64,000 bases of DNA, taken from positions 109,074,207-109,138,206 of the forward strand of contig OY757907.1 of the NCBI GenBank assembly GCA_963585895.1, given 5' to 3'. Below, piece by piece: positions 1 to 10,439 of the stretch (position 1 is its first letter; every line of letters starts with the position of its first letter). The notes under the pieces were generated by a model that was given only the letters and a program-made list of their open reading frames with translations, made no database searches and was not told where the DNA came from. The stretch comes from Sepioteuthis lessoniana. Taxonomy: Eukaryota > Mollusca > Cephalopoda > Myopsida > Loliginidae. A program made the position numbers and the translations under genes.

Positions 1-42
1 CTCTTCTTGACACATACGGTCTGTCATCTCTTGGGTGTTTGC

Positions 43-417
43 TCAGTCGGCTGGGGCTGTTAAATACACTGACTGCTGCTCTGCAGAGGGGTAAGACTGC
101 CCCTCCCCAAACAAGTGTCCTGGATATGATACTAAACAATTTGATGGTGAGGGTCCAGTAATACTGGAACTCCGGGGAATGCAGAGTACCCCTTCATTGA
201 CATCGCTCCCAGGTTCACACTGGCCTGGAGTGGTAGCACCTGATAGGGTCCTATCTATGGATCAAATAGAACTAAACTTTGTTGCTTGAAAGAGAACTGT
301 TTTGGCATTTAGACTGCATACTTAAGCCAAACTGAATTGCTTGAAATAGAACTGTTTATTTGTATAAAATTGGATTTAGCATTAAATAAACTACAAAGGT
401 TGATATGTCATAAAACT
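43..417 (+). repeat. SINE-A copy 1
   Basis: Dispersed retroposon-like repeat with a head near 'CTGGGGCTG', a block 'GTAGCACCTGATAGGGTCC', a short run of 'AAACTGAATTGCTTGAAATAG' type units and the hairpin tail (stem AAACT..AGGTT, outer stem decayed). I see no clear tRNA boxes in this family, so 'SINE' describes size and behaviour and is not a proven origin. Confidence 0.8.
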
Positions 418-429
418 GAAATAAACTCT

Positions 430-870
430 TGGGTGTAAGGCCTGGCGAAACATTATCAATTTTGTTGTTTGCTCCATCTGTTTGAGTTCTCCCTTTGTCC
501 ATTTTAAGAAGGATCCGGCATATTTTAAAAATGGTATTGCAACCCACATATAAATTTCTTTGTTTAGATTTCTGCTGCAGAGTTTGGTTTTGAGAAGTTT
601 TCTTGTTCTTCTGAGGTATTCTTGTCTTTTTCTTTTATCATAATTTACTAAGTGGTGTCTACTTTTAATATTCCCAGATATTTGTAGTTTTTTCCGTATA
701 TTCTAATAGATACCTGATAGTGTGGTTCTGGTTCTTTTTCCCCTTTTTTCATTATAAGCACGGCACATTTTTCAATCCCAAATTTCATTTCCATATCATG
801 GTGTAACGTTCTCATTGACACGGCAACAAAGGAAAACCCATTCATAATGTTACCGCTAAAACATGACACG
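430..870 (-). pseudogene. LINE-R fragment, distal RT part
   Basis: On the minus strand the peptide MKFGIEKCAVLIMKKGE followed by YKYLGILKVD is the palm-to-thumb stretch of an R2-like LINE reverse transcriptase. Downstream, in other frames, come thumb-like segments (positions about 640 to 440). Several frame changes and stops make it a dead copy. The YMDD part of probably the same copy lies at 1600-1790, with about 700 bp of other sequence in between. Confidence 0.7.
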
Positions 871-879
871 AATGAGTTG

Positions 880-1595
880 GTTGCTTGCTTGATACCATGG
901 TTTATTTTTTTTCTTTTGGGTGTTAGTGGTCACAACAAGAATGAGGTAGTGAAAGAATATGTCACTTATTTCGATATACAGGGAGATATAGGCACCATAA
1001 GACCATGCCCGTGGTGTAACTCAATAGCCCTTGAATCCAAAATTATCTTTTCTTAGATTCTATCAGCAAAGCCTTGATTTGTTTATTATCCATATCCTGT
1101 CTTCCCCAATGTTATTTTGATAGGAGGTGTTAAACTGGTCAACCCAGTGATCTACAAAACAATATGTCAAACCTACCATTTCACACACGTGCAAGAATTA
1201 CAGCACATGAACTTTTACAGTGAAGTACACTTACTGTCAAAGATTTGTAACCAGTCCACAACCAAACTAAATAATAATATGATCAATTATCGATAAAATA
1301 ATATAATTAATCACTCTATTTTACAATGGCTGTAGATTCTAATAGTGTATTTATCTCTGCCTCCCACCAGACAGGATTTGACATAAGTTCTTTTTTACAG
1401 TGGGGGTTTTAGGGAAAGCAGAGGTTGGGCACAAGCCAAGACTTAGGCCCTGCTGGTCTTAGGCTGGTCATCAGCTCACAGTGCAATGTGAGTCAGATGA
1501 GCCTGTTGGACTTGAACTCACTAGAGTCCAGCATGTGGGCCTGTTCATATCTTAAACTTGACCAGAAGGATCTAGTGCAATATTTTGTTTATTAA
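880..1595. other. Sequence splitting the LINE-R copy
   Basis: Unidentified stretch between two LINE-R pieces. Positions 1385-1595 are richer in GC and, read on the minus strand, contain 'GAGTTCAAGTCC', which resembles a pol III B box, so this may be an old tRNA-derived insertion. Positions 900-1060 hold a 69-codon open frame that I do not recognise and do not call. Confidence 0.3.
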
Positions 1596-1599
1596 CACC

Positions 1600-1790
1600 C
1601 CATAGAGCATTCATGCAAGATGGCCCAGCCTATAGTTTGTGTAATGGTTTCTCCTTTTTATTCTTGGCCCACATCTTAATATCATCCATATACGTGAAGT
1701 GATTTCTCTTTTCAAGTGGCTTAGTAAATTTTTAGCTTCCCTTGGGTTTTCTTGAAATTTAGTGGCATCATTGTTATGGGGGAGGCCTCA
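1600..1790 (-). pseudogene. LINE-R fragment with YMDD motif
   Basis: The minus strand encodes FTYMDDIKMWAKNKKE, with the reverse-transcriptase catalytic YMDD at 1692-1681. The wording matches the LINE-R copy at 25.6 kb (MYMDDIKLFAKNEKEL). It lies upstream, in element orientation, of the RT piece at 870-430, as expected for one copy interrupted by later insertions. Confidence 0.7.
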
Positions 1791-2125
1791 TGATGTAGCG
1801 GCATTCCCCTAAAAAGGGGCACCTCAGGCGCCAGGCAATAAACCTAACTCCTCCAAGGAGGGTTAAAGCCTGGGGAGATGTCCCCCTGAGGCTTGAGGTA
1901 TGTCCGGTGATGAGGCACACCCGACCAGATCCGTGCCGCTGACACCACACCTGGCTGAAGTGTGTCCCATCTACAGGATTCAGCTGATCGAAATCAGCCC
2001 TTTGTCCACCTGCCTGCTATGGGTTAAATATCACTCCTCATGTCTTCCTCCAATGGATGGCTTTGGCATTGAATAACCAAAAACAGTTGGTATGCCATTA
2101 AATAAAGAATCTAAACCAAACATAA
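1777..2125 (+). repeat. SINE-E: GC-rich body on the B-type 3' end
   Basis: A GC-rich body (about 1777-2010, including 'GGCACCTCAGGCGCCAGG') joins a 3' part found in SINE-B: 'CTATGGGTTAAATA', then the hairpin tail, then 'TTAAATAAAGAA'. The tail keeps an inner stem CCAA/TTGG and an outer GGCAT/ATGCC. Only one copy is present here, so its 5' limit is approximate and overlaps the LINE-R end. Confidence 0.6.
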
Positions 2126-2204
2126 CAAATAGTTGTGGTTAAAGTGATCACTATTTGAATGGTATTAATTATGTAATTATTTCAACAAGATTATCATTGC
2201 TTGG

Positions 2205-2725
2205 TTTGGTTTCAGGCTTCTCAACCCTTGAAGGTTATTTAAGTCCAAATCCTCTTGATATATATTAAATTTATTTAGTGTGTAAATAGATTTTTTTGAT
2301 AACATTTTAAAATGAGCCTAAGCTCATTCTTTAGCACACAGATAAATGGTTCCAAGTATTGCTATGTATCACTAACAATTCAATTAAACATCAGTCATTT
2401 GTTTACACACAGTTAAATAATCAAATAATTTGATTTCAAACAATTCAGTTTAGCATAGGTCATTTGTTTGCACTCGGTTTAAATATCAAACAGTTCTATA
2501 AATAGAATCCTATCAGGTGCTGCCACTCCTGGCCAAAGTGGAGCTGGGAGTGATAGCAGTTCAAGGGTATTTTGCATTCCCCAAAGCTCCAGCATTACTG
2601 GAGCCTCACCATCAGATTATATAATGTCATATCCCTAATACTCATTGGGGTGGAGGGCTTACCCCTCTGCAGAGATGGAGTCTGTGTATTCTATGGCCCC
2701 AGCTGCCTGGGCTATAACAACATGG
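2205..2725 (-). repeat. SINE-A copy 2
   Basis: Near full-length inverted copy. The tail lies at 2205-2260, tandem-type units run about 2290-2500, and the body to the 'CCCCAGCTGCCTGGGC' head lies at 2505-2722. The inner tail stem has AACCTTCAAGGGTT, which can pair through a G-U. Confidence 0.8.
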
Positions 2726-3117
2726 TAATGAAAATGAAGCGTTTAGTCAGGCTTGTCGAGAAGTAAAGAGTTAAAATGCACTTCATCATTGGGATGAAAT
2801 TAAGAATATTAGTGTTTTGTTTATTTGTTTTATTATTAAAATAGAATGTTGTTTATTCTGCAGAAAAGATTTTGAGAGGAAGTGAGCATGAAACACTTGG
2901 AAAAAGGAAATGGGAAAAATAAAAAAAAACAACTAAATTCTAAGGGAGAACAAGGGAAACTGTATGATAATGAGAAAAGAAACTCGTTGACTTGCTACGT
3001 GATCAACTTAGCTATTTCCCATCTGTGGCAAAACCTAAGTAAAGAAGTTACTATTAGGCAAGCTTGCAGACAGGACTTCTTTTCTTAGAAAATTTGATTA
3101 ACACTATCTTCCTACTC

Positions 3118-3285
3118 TTGTTTGGCTTCATACTGTATGTATTTACCCAACCCATCCACCATGGGCTGGATAGGACATAAGATCAATTTTCAAGTGGGGT
3201 ACTGCTGATTCGAGTTTTTTTTTCTATACAGGTTTCCAAAGCTAAAGAACCCAGTCTGTCCTACAATTTACCCATAGCTGATCAG
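3118..3285 (-). repeat. SINE-D fragment
   Basis: Degraded 3' half of SINE-D on the minus strand. Recognisable parts are the 'TTTACCCAACCC' tail, 'AAAGAACCCAGTCTGTCCTA' and 'TTTACCCATAGCTG'. The tRNA-like head is missing and SINE-B follows directly. Confidence 0.55.
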
Positions 3286-3286
3286 G

Positions 3287-3535
3287 GAGTCCTCATGGCT
3301 TAGTGGCTAATGTGCTGGATAACAACATCACAGTAATCAAGGTTGAACTTGTACTGTTATGTTGACTTTCAAACTAATACTCTAGGGAAAGGTATAAACT
3401 TCCTTATCTCCCACCCATCTATGGGTTAAAGAGTATCCTTCCTGTTCTTTTGCAAGGATGTTTTTGGCATTAGATAACCCAAGAAAGTTGATGCACCATT
3501 TAACAAAGAAAGCAAAACTATAGCAAAACCACACA
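3287..3535 (+). repeat. SINE-B copy 1
   Basis: tRNA-related head 'GTCCTCATGGCTTAGTGGC', core 'CTAGGGAAAGGTATAAAC', 'CTATGGGTTAAAGAG' and the hairpin tail, then 'AAACAAAGAAA'-type end. Diverged from the copies at 31.7 and 32.5 kb, so probably older. Confidence 0.75.
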
Positions 3536-3544
3536 GATTTCAAT

Positions 3545-4560
3545 GTCTTTATTAATTCATGGCCACCACATATGGCTTCAAGCTTATGCCTTCATCCCAC
3601 ACACATTTGGATGCATCTCATGGAGTTCTAATATTTTTTTTACCAAGCTCTGAACTGATGATTAGTTTTCCTCATAACTTACAGTTCTTGTGCACTGTTA
3701 TTTCATCCTTATGTGTGAAATATAGTTGGATGGTGTCCTGACCAGCTCTATCAGGCCATCTTGACTGGATGAAAGTCAATACTCAGGACATCATTAGGTT
3801 CTGACAAATCCATTATTTTATTCTTCATGCATCCACTAATGATGAATCTAATAGTTTAATCAACTGGAGTATTTGTCCTGGAATTGGCACTGGTGTTGAA
3901 AACCTCTCATTCCACGGTGTCCTACTGAAGGCATCAATGTCACATCCTTTCCTGTATCACAGAGTATATTCATATGCCAATGCTCATCTCTGAATTTATC
4001 CTGAGGCTAATAGTGGCATTGCTTTCGTTTCTCCTTATTGTCCCAAGAGTGTGAACTGTCACTATGGTAAAATGTTAACCATACAACATCTGCTAAAACT
4101 TCTTTATGCCATTTACAACAAGACATTTTTTTATCAGTGTGTGTATTGTTTTTTCTGGTGCTGTTGAGGTGTGAGAATTGTATGCTAGTGGTTCCTTCTC
4201 ACTGTTCTCCATGATATGTGGTTTTACTGCACCATTTGCATATGAAGACTATTTCTTTGAATATGTAATAATTTACCAACAGTAGAGCAGATGTCAGCAT
4301 CTCTTTAAGTACATGTGGTCTTGTTCAGCTGACCAGTTTCATTGTTGATTCTTGGCTAACAGTTTATGTAAGGGTGATAGTCTAATTGATTGTCTACTGT
4401 GACAACAAATGCCTTTTTTTCAAACAGTAATGGCATTTTGTTCTTTTGTGAATGCACTGGTAAGACTTATGGTTTTCTTGACTATAATAGCATTTACCAT
4501 CTGTTCCTGTCAGTTACCTATTCTCTTGGTCATTTTTCACCCACCTGTCTGTGTACCACA
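3545..4560 (-). mobile_element. Ty3/gypsy-type LTR element fossil, internal part only
   Basis: Read on the minus strand this stretch shows, in order, a zinc-knuckle-like region (about 4500-4400), a protease-like D-T-G motif (about 3980) and an integrase N-terminal zinc-binding-like region with a W-W-P motif (about 3610-3560). I see no LTRs and no reverse transcriptase. The copy is old and carries many breaks. The plus-strand open frame of 146 codons at 4390-4830 overlaps this fossil and SINE-A and is a chance frame. Confidence 0.5.
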
Positions 4561-4715
4561 TTTCCTGCTCCCTGCACCCTGATTGACTTCTCCACAAGAC
4601 TCTGTGATGTATCTCTGAGTGGCCTCCATCCCTTGAGCTATTTCAAAAGCTTTCTTAAATATCAAGTTACTCTTGGACCATTATCTTCTCTGTGTGTTTT
4701 CCTCATTTATTCCTT

Positions 4716-5372
4716 GCCCAGTTGGCTGGGTTTGGAGAATACACTGACTGCACCTCTGCAGAGGAGTAAGACCTCCCCAACGAGTGTCCTGGATATGACA
4801 CTAAACAATCTGATGGTGAGCTTCCAGTAATGCTGGGGCTTTGGGGAATGCAGAGCACCCCTTCATTGCCATTGCTCTCAGGTCAACTCTGGCCCAGAAT
4901 GGTAGCACCTGATAGGGCCCTATCTATAGGTTAAATAGAATTAAACTGCATACTTATGCTAAACTGAATTGTTTTAATTAGAACTATTTGACTAAACTGA
5001 ATAGCTTGAAATAGAAATGTTTTTGACAAACTGTATACATAGATTTAAACTGCGTACTCAAGCTAAACTGAATTATTTAAAATAGAACTGTTTTGACATT
5101 GAAACTGTACTTACATTAAACTGAATTGTTTAATATAGAACTGTTTTGACACTTAACTGTGTGTAAACAAAATTTATTCTTATAGTGAACTGAATTGGCT
5201 GAATTAGAACTGTTAGAATAAACTGAATAACTTGAAATAGAACATTTTTTTGACAATTAAAGTGTGTACTCATGCTAAACTGAATTGTTTGAAATACAAC
5301 TGATTATTTGTTTGAAAATGGATTTGGCATTAAATAACCTATAAAGGTTGATATGACATAAAACCTAACCAA
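4716..5372 (+). repeat. SINE-A copy 3, long tandem middle
   Basis: Head at 4716, body to about 4925, then about six units of the 'CTAAACTGAATTGTTTGAAA' type between 4930 and 5310, followed by the hairpin tail (AACCT/AGGTT). This is among the longest tandem middles in the window. Confidence 0.85.
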
Positions 5373-5544
5373 CCAACCTCATTTATTCTGCTCACAGTTC
5401 TGTCTTGTATCGTTATCTCTCAAGTTGAGATCTATCACAAGGTTTGTGACTGGTTTGTCAGTTTTCCTGGCACATGTATAAAATTTATACCATTAGAAAA
5501 CCTTACATGGTTTTGGTTGAATGAATTTAAAAAAAAATATTTAC

Positions 5545-5763
5545 CTCTGAATAGCTTTTGACTGTCAGTCTCTTTGGGGCTAATAAATCATTAATTTGGT
5601 TGTTGATTTTTTCCGCTTCTAATGCTTTATAGTAGAGTTTTTCTGCTTCCTGCATTATCTGAGATATCTTCAATGCTGTTTGTGGTGAAGAGTTCTAATT
5701 TCTCCATGTTATGGGAAAACTCTTCAAATCCGGTATATTCCTCCATTTTCCATATGTAGCTAT
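5545..5763 (-). pseudogene. Possible broken host exon, coiled-coil-like
   Basis: On the minus strand a pyrimidine-rich run (about 5810-5780) ends in AG before 5763. Two adjacent frames then read like real protein: first about 34 residues beginning SYIWKMEEYTGFEEF, then IMQEAEKLYYKALEAEKINN and further residues ending KRLTVKSYSE at 5545, directly followed by GTAAAT, a good splice donor. The frames are offset near 5660, so this is either a pseudogene exon, a sequencing slip or coincidence. The heptad-like pattern of E, K, L and I suggests a helix. I do not recognise the family and see no neighbouring exon. Confidence 0.35.
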
Positions 5764-6214
5764 CTTTACTTTTACTTCAATGAAGAAAATACAAATAAAA
5801 TAGAAAAATTCTGCTGTTATTCTTTCTGCTTATTTGAAATAACCCCTCAAAACAGAGACCATTTCTTTCTTTATTACTTGTTTTCTTTCAGAGTTTTCTC
5901 TTGTGGCATGAGTGTGCCTAGGAAACAACAGGAATCCATAATATTATCCTTGTTACCACCATTATAAACACATAGAAAACATAGAAGGGTTACAAAATAG
6001 GTTTATTTACAACATGGCATACAGTGCCTACTAAAGTTACATATATGAAGGGGAACAGCTTTTACTGCTTAATATCACAATTACCATAATTGAATTGAAG
6101 TCATACTAAAAGTACTTTTTCCTATCAGATCACTGAAATTAAGGCAGTGATGAATCTTATGTTTGTAAATGAGTGACAAATTTGGAAAAGCAAATACTGT
6201 AATCAATTTGTGGT

Positions 6215-6365
6215 CTGTGTGCTGAAGAACCTACTGCCCTAACACACAGGAGAAAATAATAAACAACACTTACTGGCTTGGCGGCCCGGCTGGCGTCGGC
6301 TAACAGACGAAAATGCCAATGAGCGGGCCAGCATATATGCATGTTAGCATAGCCACTCCTTGGCT
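6215..6365 (+). repeat. Left inverted end of the 6.2-8.35 kb fossil
   Basis: Includes 'CTGCCCTAACACAC' and 'AATGCCAATGAGCGGGCCAG', both found in reverse complement at 8260-8335. The match continues to 'CCACTCCTTGGCTGGCAG'. Confidence 0.8.
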
Positions 6366-8202
6366 GGCAGCCAATCACCACACAGGAAATGAACGAGACC
6401 ACCTGTGCATTGTGGAATGCACATATAATCTTCCCTTCCTCATGCTCAAGTCTGTATTCACTTTGACGCATAATTCAACAAGTGAACTACACTCATGTAC
6501 AGAACTTCAACATGGTGCTGTAGGCAGGATGGAATGGTAGCCGTCAACGGCATATAGGAGCATTTTTTTGTGTTTGGCAGTACCTGTAGTGACAATTGGA
6601 ATGGGGAGCTGGTGTGGTGTGTTTCCGGTTTGCATTGGGAATTTAGGTGCCGGTAATCCATAGTCCTTCTTGGTTTCCCATTTTTCTTTGCATTAATAAC
6701 CATGGTACTGCACCAATTGGTGGGGGCGATGATGCCTCTCTCAACATCATCCCAGAGGGCTTTCTTTACTTCCTCTCTGTAGTGGTAAGGTACTCGGATG
6801 GGGTTATGTTTGGCTTTGAGCATTGTACCATCTTTGAAGTGAATGTAGGCTCAAGGGCCGGACATTGCTGGGAATTTCCCACTTTTGTTGAACACTGTGG
6901 TGGCAAATTGGTCCAATTGCCATTTCTTTAGATTTTGTATATTTTCACTAGTTGGCAGGTATGAAGGCGTTTTAGGATAGTCAAATTTCGGTTTGTCTGT
7001 CTTGTGAGGTTGGGTACCTGGATGTATGGCATCGTGTGTTACTGATAGTGGTGATGTCATGGGTCTGGGGAAGCATGGAGGTAATATCCCAACATCAATA
7101 CAAGCTGCCTTGCTGAAATATATTACTAGTATTTTGTTGCATATATACAGAGCCTATTTTGTGGTTCAACTCCCAATTTCGAACGTGATGGGTAACCAAC
7201 CCTTACATACCAAAAAAAATCCTCTGACGATGTGTACCTTTTTTTTTTTTAGAGGGGCCCAAGTTCCTTTCTGATAGTCCTATGTGCTGTAACACTGACA
7301 TGTCAGAAACACCGAATATTTCATTCTTGTCTTGCATGGTCAATTCAAATGCTTCGGCGTGGCTTATATTCTGTTCCAGGGTCTTCAGCGACCCTGCTTT
7401 CACCAGCACGTCTGCCTGTAGGGGATTTTTAGCTATACCCTGGATGAACTGGACCTTGATATATACGTGGGATAGGTCATGGTGACAATTTGGGCATATA
7501 AAGTTACAATCCCGGCCTCCTGATCATGGCCAAACTGCATAATTCTGAACGGTGTCATTATCGTTTTGAGCGATTGATGAAAACAAGATCTGGTGTACCA
7601 TGGGATTTGATTTCCGCATGACTAGGACCTTGAGCATATCAAGTAAATTGTTAGGGCTTGTGTCAAAAAAATCGGGGTAGGTGTTGATAATGGAGTTCTG
7701 GACAGCTTCATCGGCACAGTTACATAGCTGGACGTTAGTTTGTGCTGTGGGGAGATTAGTCATCCTTGTGAATATGTCCCAGTCTATTCTGAATTTCTGT
7801 AATTGTTGTGTCATCATTTCCGAGCTGAGTTGACGGAGTTTTGCGGTCAGTGGCTTTATGTGACTAGCAGGCGATACCAAGGGTTCTTTGGTCAGTTTGA
7901 GCATGGTGAGCACATCGCCCATAGTCTTGATGCCTTGTTCCTTGAGCATCATACGGTCTAGCATGTGGAGACTGTCCCTTGTGATTTCCTCACTAGAGTG
8001 TTTGTGCATGAATCTTTGTAGAGATAGCAGGTATGCCTGCTTCGGCAAATGTGCTTTCCCATCCAGCCAAGTTGTATCCTGTTCGCAGCGCCAGGTTGAA
8101 GTTCTGTTCTTGAGTGTAGTTCCCGTGTGTGGTGATGGACTGCCAGCCAAGTTGTATCCTGTTTGCAGCGCCACGTTGAAGTTCTGTTCTTGAGTGTAGT
8201 TC

Positions 8203-8350
8203 CCGTGTGTGGTGATTGACTGCCAGCCAAGGAGTGGCTATGCTAGCATGCATATATACTGGCCCGCTCATTGGCATTCTTGTCTGTTAGCCGATGTTTT
8301 GTCTGTTATTTTCTCCAGTGTGTTAGGGCAGCAGCTTCTTCATGTGTGAG
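8203..8350 (-). repeat. Right inverted end of the 6.2-8.35 kb fossil
   Basis: Reverse complement of the left end over about 150 bp with modest divergence, including 'CTGGCCCGCTCATTGGCATT' at about 8260. Confidence 0.8.
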
Positions 8351-8426
8351 ATTAAACAAAGCTTAATGAATACGAAAAAAAAAAAAAACTGTGTAATTTT
8401 AACAAATTAAAAACAGTAGAAATATA

Positions 8427-8986
8427 CTGGATGTCTCAGAAAATTTGACATCATTTTGCAGGCCAATAATTTTGGCAATTTGAGTGGAAATAACCTCAAA
8501 TTTTCAATGAATGTATTGAAACAGATCACAATTTTATATTCAATGGAAGAGGATAGTATGTGCATATCTCAAAGAGAATCTGCCTGAGAGATGGATTGGG
8601 CGTTGTGGAAGTGAAGACAGTTTTTTGATGAAATGGCCATGGTGGTCACCAGACCTGTCCCTATGCGATTTCGTTTTATGAGGATATGTGAAGGGACTGG
8701 TCTATGTCTCCACCTCTTCCTGCTAGCATTGATGAACTCAAGCAGAGAATCACTTCTGCACGGGATAATGTCACAGAGACCTGCTATAATATGTTTGGCC
8801 AGAACTTAACTACTGACTTGACGTGTACTGTGTTACAGGTGGTGCATCTATTGAACACTTATGAAATCAGTCCCAGAATAAACTTATGATGTTCCACACC
8901 TAAACTGTTTAATTTTATTGAGCTAGACCAAGTAGTTTTCAAGATAATTGCTTTTAAAATGATGTCAAATTTTTTTGGATACCATG
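8427..8986 (+). mobile_element. Mariner-family element, internally deleted
   Basis: Terminal inverted repeats of about 30 bp share 'AATTTGACATCATTTT' (left 8444-8459 and the reverse complement at 8957-8976) and lie between TA dinucleotides at 8425-8426 and 8987-8988, the target-site signature of Tc1/mariner. Inside, the plus strand encodes a transposase C-terminus: SPDLSLCDFVL with the third catalytic aspartate, then PPLPASIDELKQRI (about 8706) and a stop at about 8889. At about 560 bp against the usual 1.3 kb it lacks the N-terminal DNA-binding part and the first catalytic residues, and has frame breaks. Confidence 0.8.
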
Positions 8987-9049
8987 TATTGGAAAAACAG
9001 AAGATATTGTCTAACTCAAGGTTATAATAACTAGTAAAATTATTGACCA

Positions 9050-9260
9050 TTTTCAAGGGTGAACCAAAGGCTCCATTTTCAGTAGCTACCGAAGTGTTGG
9101 GAAGGGCGCTACTCCTTTCCTAGGATTGTTGCATTTTACCTTTGATCCATATCTTATAATGCTGAATGTTAAGCAAGACGGTATCAAGTAGCATTTTTTT
9201 GAGTCCTTGGAATGACTTGACTTGGGATTGAACTCTGGTAGTGACTATTAAATTTACAGA
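9050..9260 (-). repeat. SINE-C copy 1
   Basis: Reverse complement of SINE-C, from the 3' end ('TTCAAGGGTGAACCAAAGG') towards 'TTGGGATTGAAC', the B-box region. The A-box end is lost and divergence is high. Confidence 0.65.
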
Positions 9261-9439
9261 TAAGGTAGAAGATTATAGCCGAAAGATTCTACTGTTCGTT
9301 TTTGGGGACAAAGTTTTACTTTATCAGTTTGTATATACAACATGTAAAACATGCTGTACTTAGTAGTATCAGTTGTTTGTACCTTTGCTGGCACACCAAC
9401 ATCCGGTTTCTTCCCACCCCCTGTCAGTATAGCTTAGAA

Positions 9440-9795
9440 AATGCTGACTATCCTTTGCAGAACCCCCACTTGCCCTAAAAAGGGTGTATCCTGGGTATGA
9501 CACTAAACTGCCTCTGATGTTAAGGAACCAGCTCTTAAGAGGGTGGAGTACCTCTTCATTGTCACTACTCCCAGTTCCACTCTGACTCTGAGGGGTGGTA
9601 CCTTCTAGGGTCTCATCTATGGAGCAAATGGATCTGTTAAAAAGAATACTTGATATCACATAGCCGTTTGGAAAAAAAACCCTCTTAAAAAAACAACTAC
9701 CCAAAAAAATGTAAATATGAATGTACAATGGATTCAATTCCCTAATGTTCAGGCATTGAATAATCTTAGATGGGTTGACATGCCATTAAAATCAC
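9440..9795 (+). repeat. SINE-A copy 4
   Basis: Head region degraded, 'GTATCCTGGGTATGACAC' at about 9486, 'GGTGGTACCTTCTAGGGTC' at about 9594, and the tail at 9752-9790 ('GCATTGAATAATC...ATGCC'). Confidence 0.65.
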
Positions 9796-10079
9796 TCACT
9801 TAATTAGCTTGCTTAAAATCCTTACTGTTACTAAATGGTCACCCATCTAGCTACTGAACAAGATTATCACTGCTTTACTTTGACCTGGCAAGAATCAGTA
9901 TCATCAGTGTGATTTGACTGTAAGATTAATTAGCTTAACTTTGGGTCAAAGCCACCAGTATGATTGTGCCCAGTGAGGATCAAGCTCACTGCTCAACAGC
10001 AATGGATATGTAAGATGAGTTTGCTCACATTTACACCTTTATGGGTACCCAATAAAAAGTAGGCACAGTGTAGATTTGG

Positions 10080-10314
10080 TTTGGTTTCTTCGTTTAATGG
10101 CATACCAACCTTTGTAAGTTATTTAATGCCAAAGCCATTCTCCTAGAAGAACAGTTGTGGTACTACTTAACCCATAGCTGAGAGGATAAGGGGGTTCATA
10201 CCTTTCCCAAGGGTATTTGCCCGTAAGTGAACATAATAGCATGACTGGAGTACGAACGTGCTTACTATGATACCGCAGTCCATCGCTTTAACCATTACAC
10301 CATGAGGACACCCC
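10080..10314 (-). repeat. SINE-B copy 2 with 14-bp target duplication
   Basis: Nearly complete copy on the minus strand, head at the right ('CCATGAGGACACCCC' in reverse) and hairpin tail at 10100-10140. It is flanked by a perfect duplication CAGTGTAGATTTGG at 10066-10079 and 10315-10328. Long duplications like this are typical of LINE-type target-primed insertion. Confidence 0.9.
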
Positions 10315-10439
10315 CAGTGTAGATTTGGCTCATGGCTATGAGTATTGGGCACCCATGGCAATGAGTATTGTGCACCCAACGAAGATTGAACACACTATGT
10401 AGTAGCAACGTATCTGCAGGACTAACTTGTAAACCACAA

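Larger units (their letters stand above)
6215..8350 (-). mobile_element. Ty3/gypsy-type element fossil with inverted ends
   Basis: Minus-strand element with a gag-like region (about 8020-7210), a spacer-to-RT region (about 7060-6850) and the N-terminal part of a Ty3-type reverse transcriptase (about 6820-6560). The ends at 6215-6365 and 8203-8350 are homologous but inverted relative to each other, not direct as in a normal LTR element. The right end also carries an internal direct repeat of about 80 bp (starts 8095 and 8175), and part of it recurs near 6477-6540. It is broken, with several breaks and large missing parts (rest of RT, RNase H, integrase). Confidence 0.7.

Noticed and set aside
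4390-4830. Longest open frame, 146 codons
   Set aside because: It runs over a Ty3-type fossil on the opposite strand and into a SINE-A head. Composition and context fit chance.
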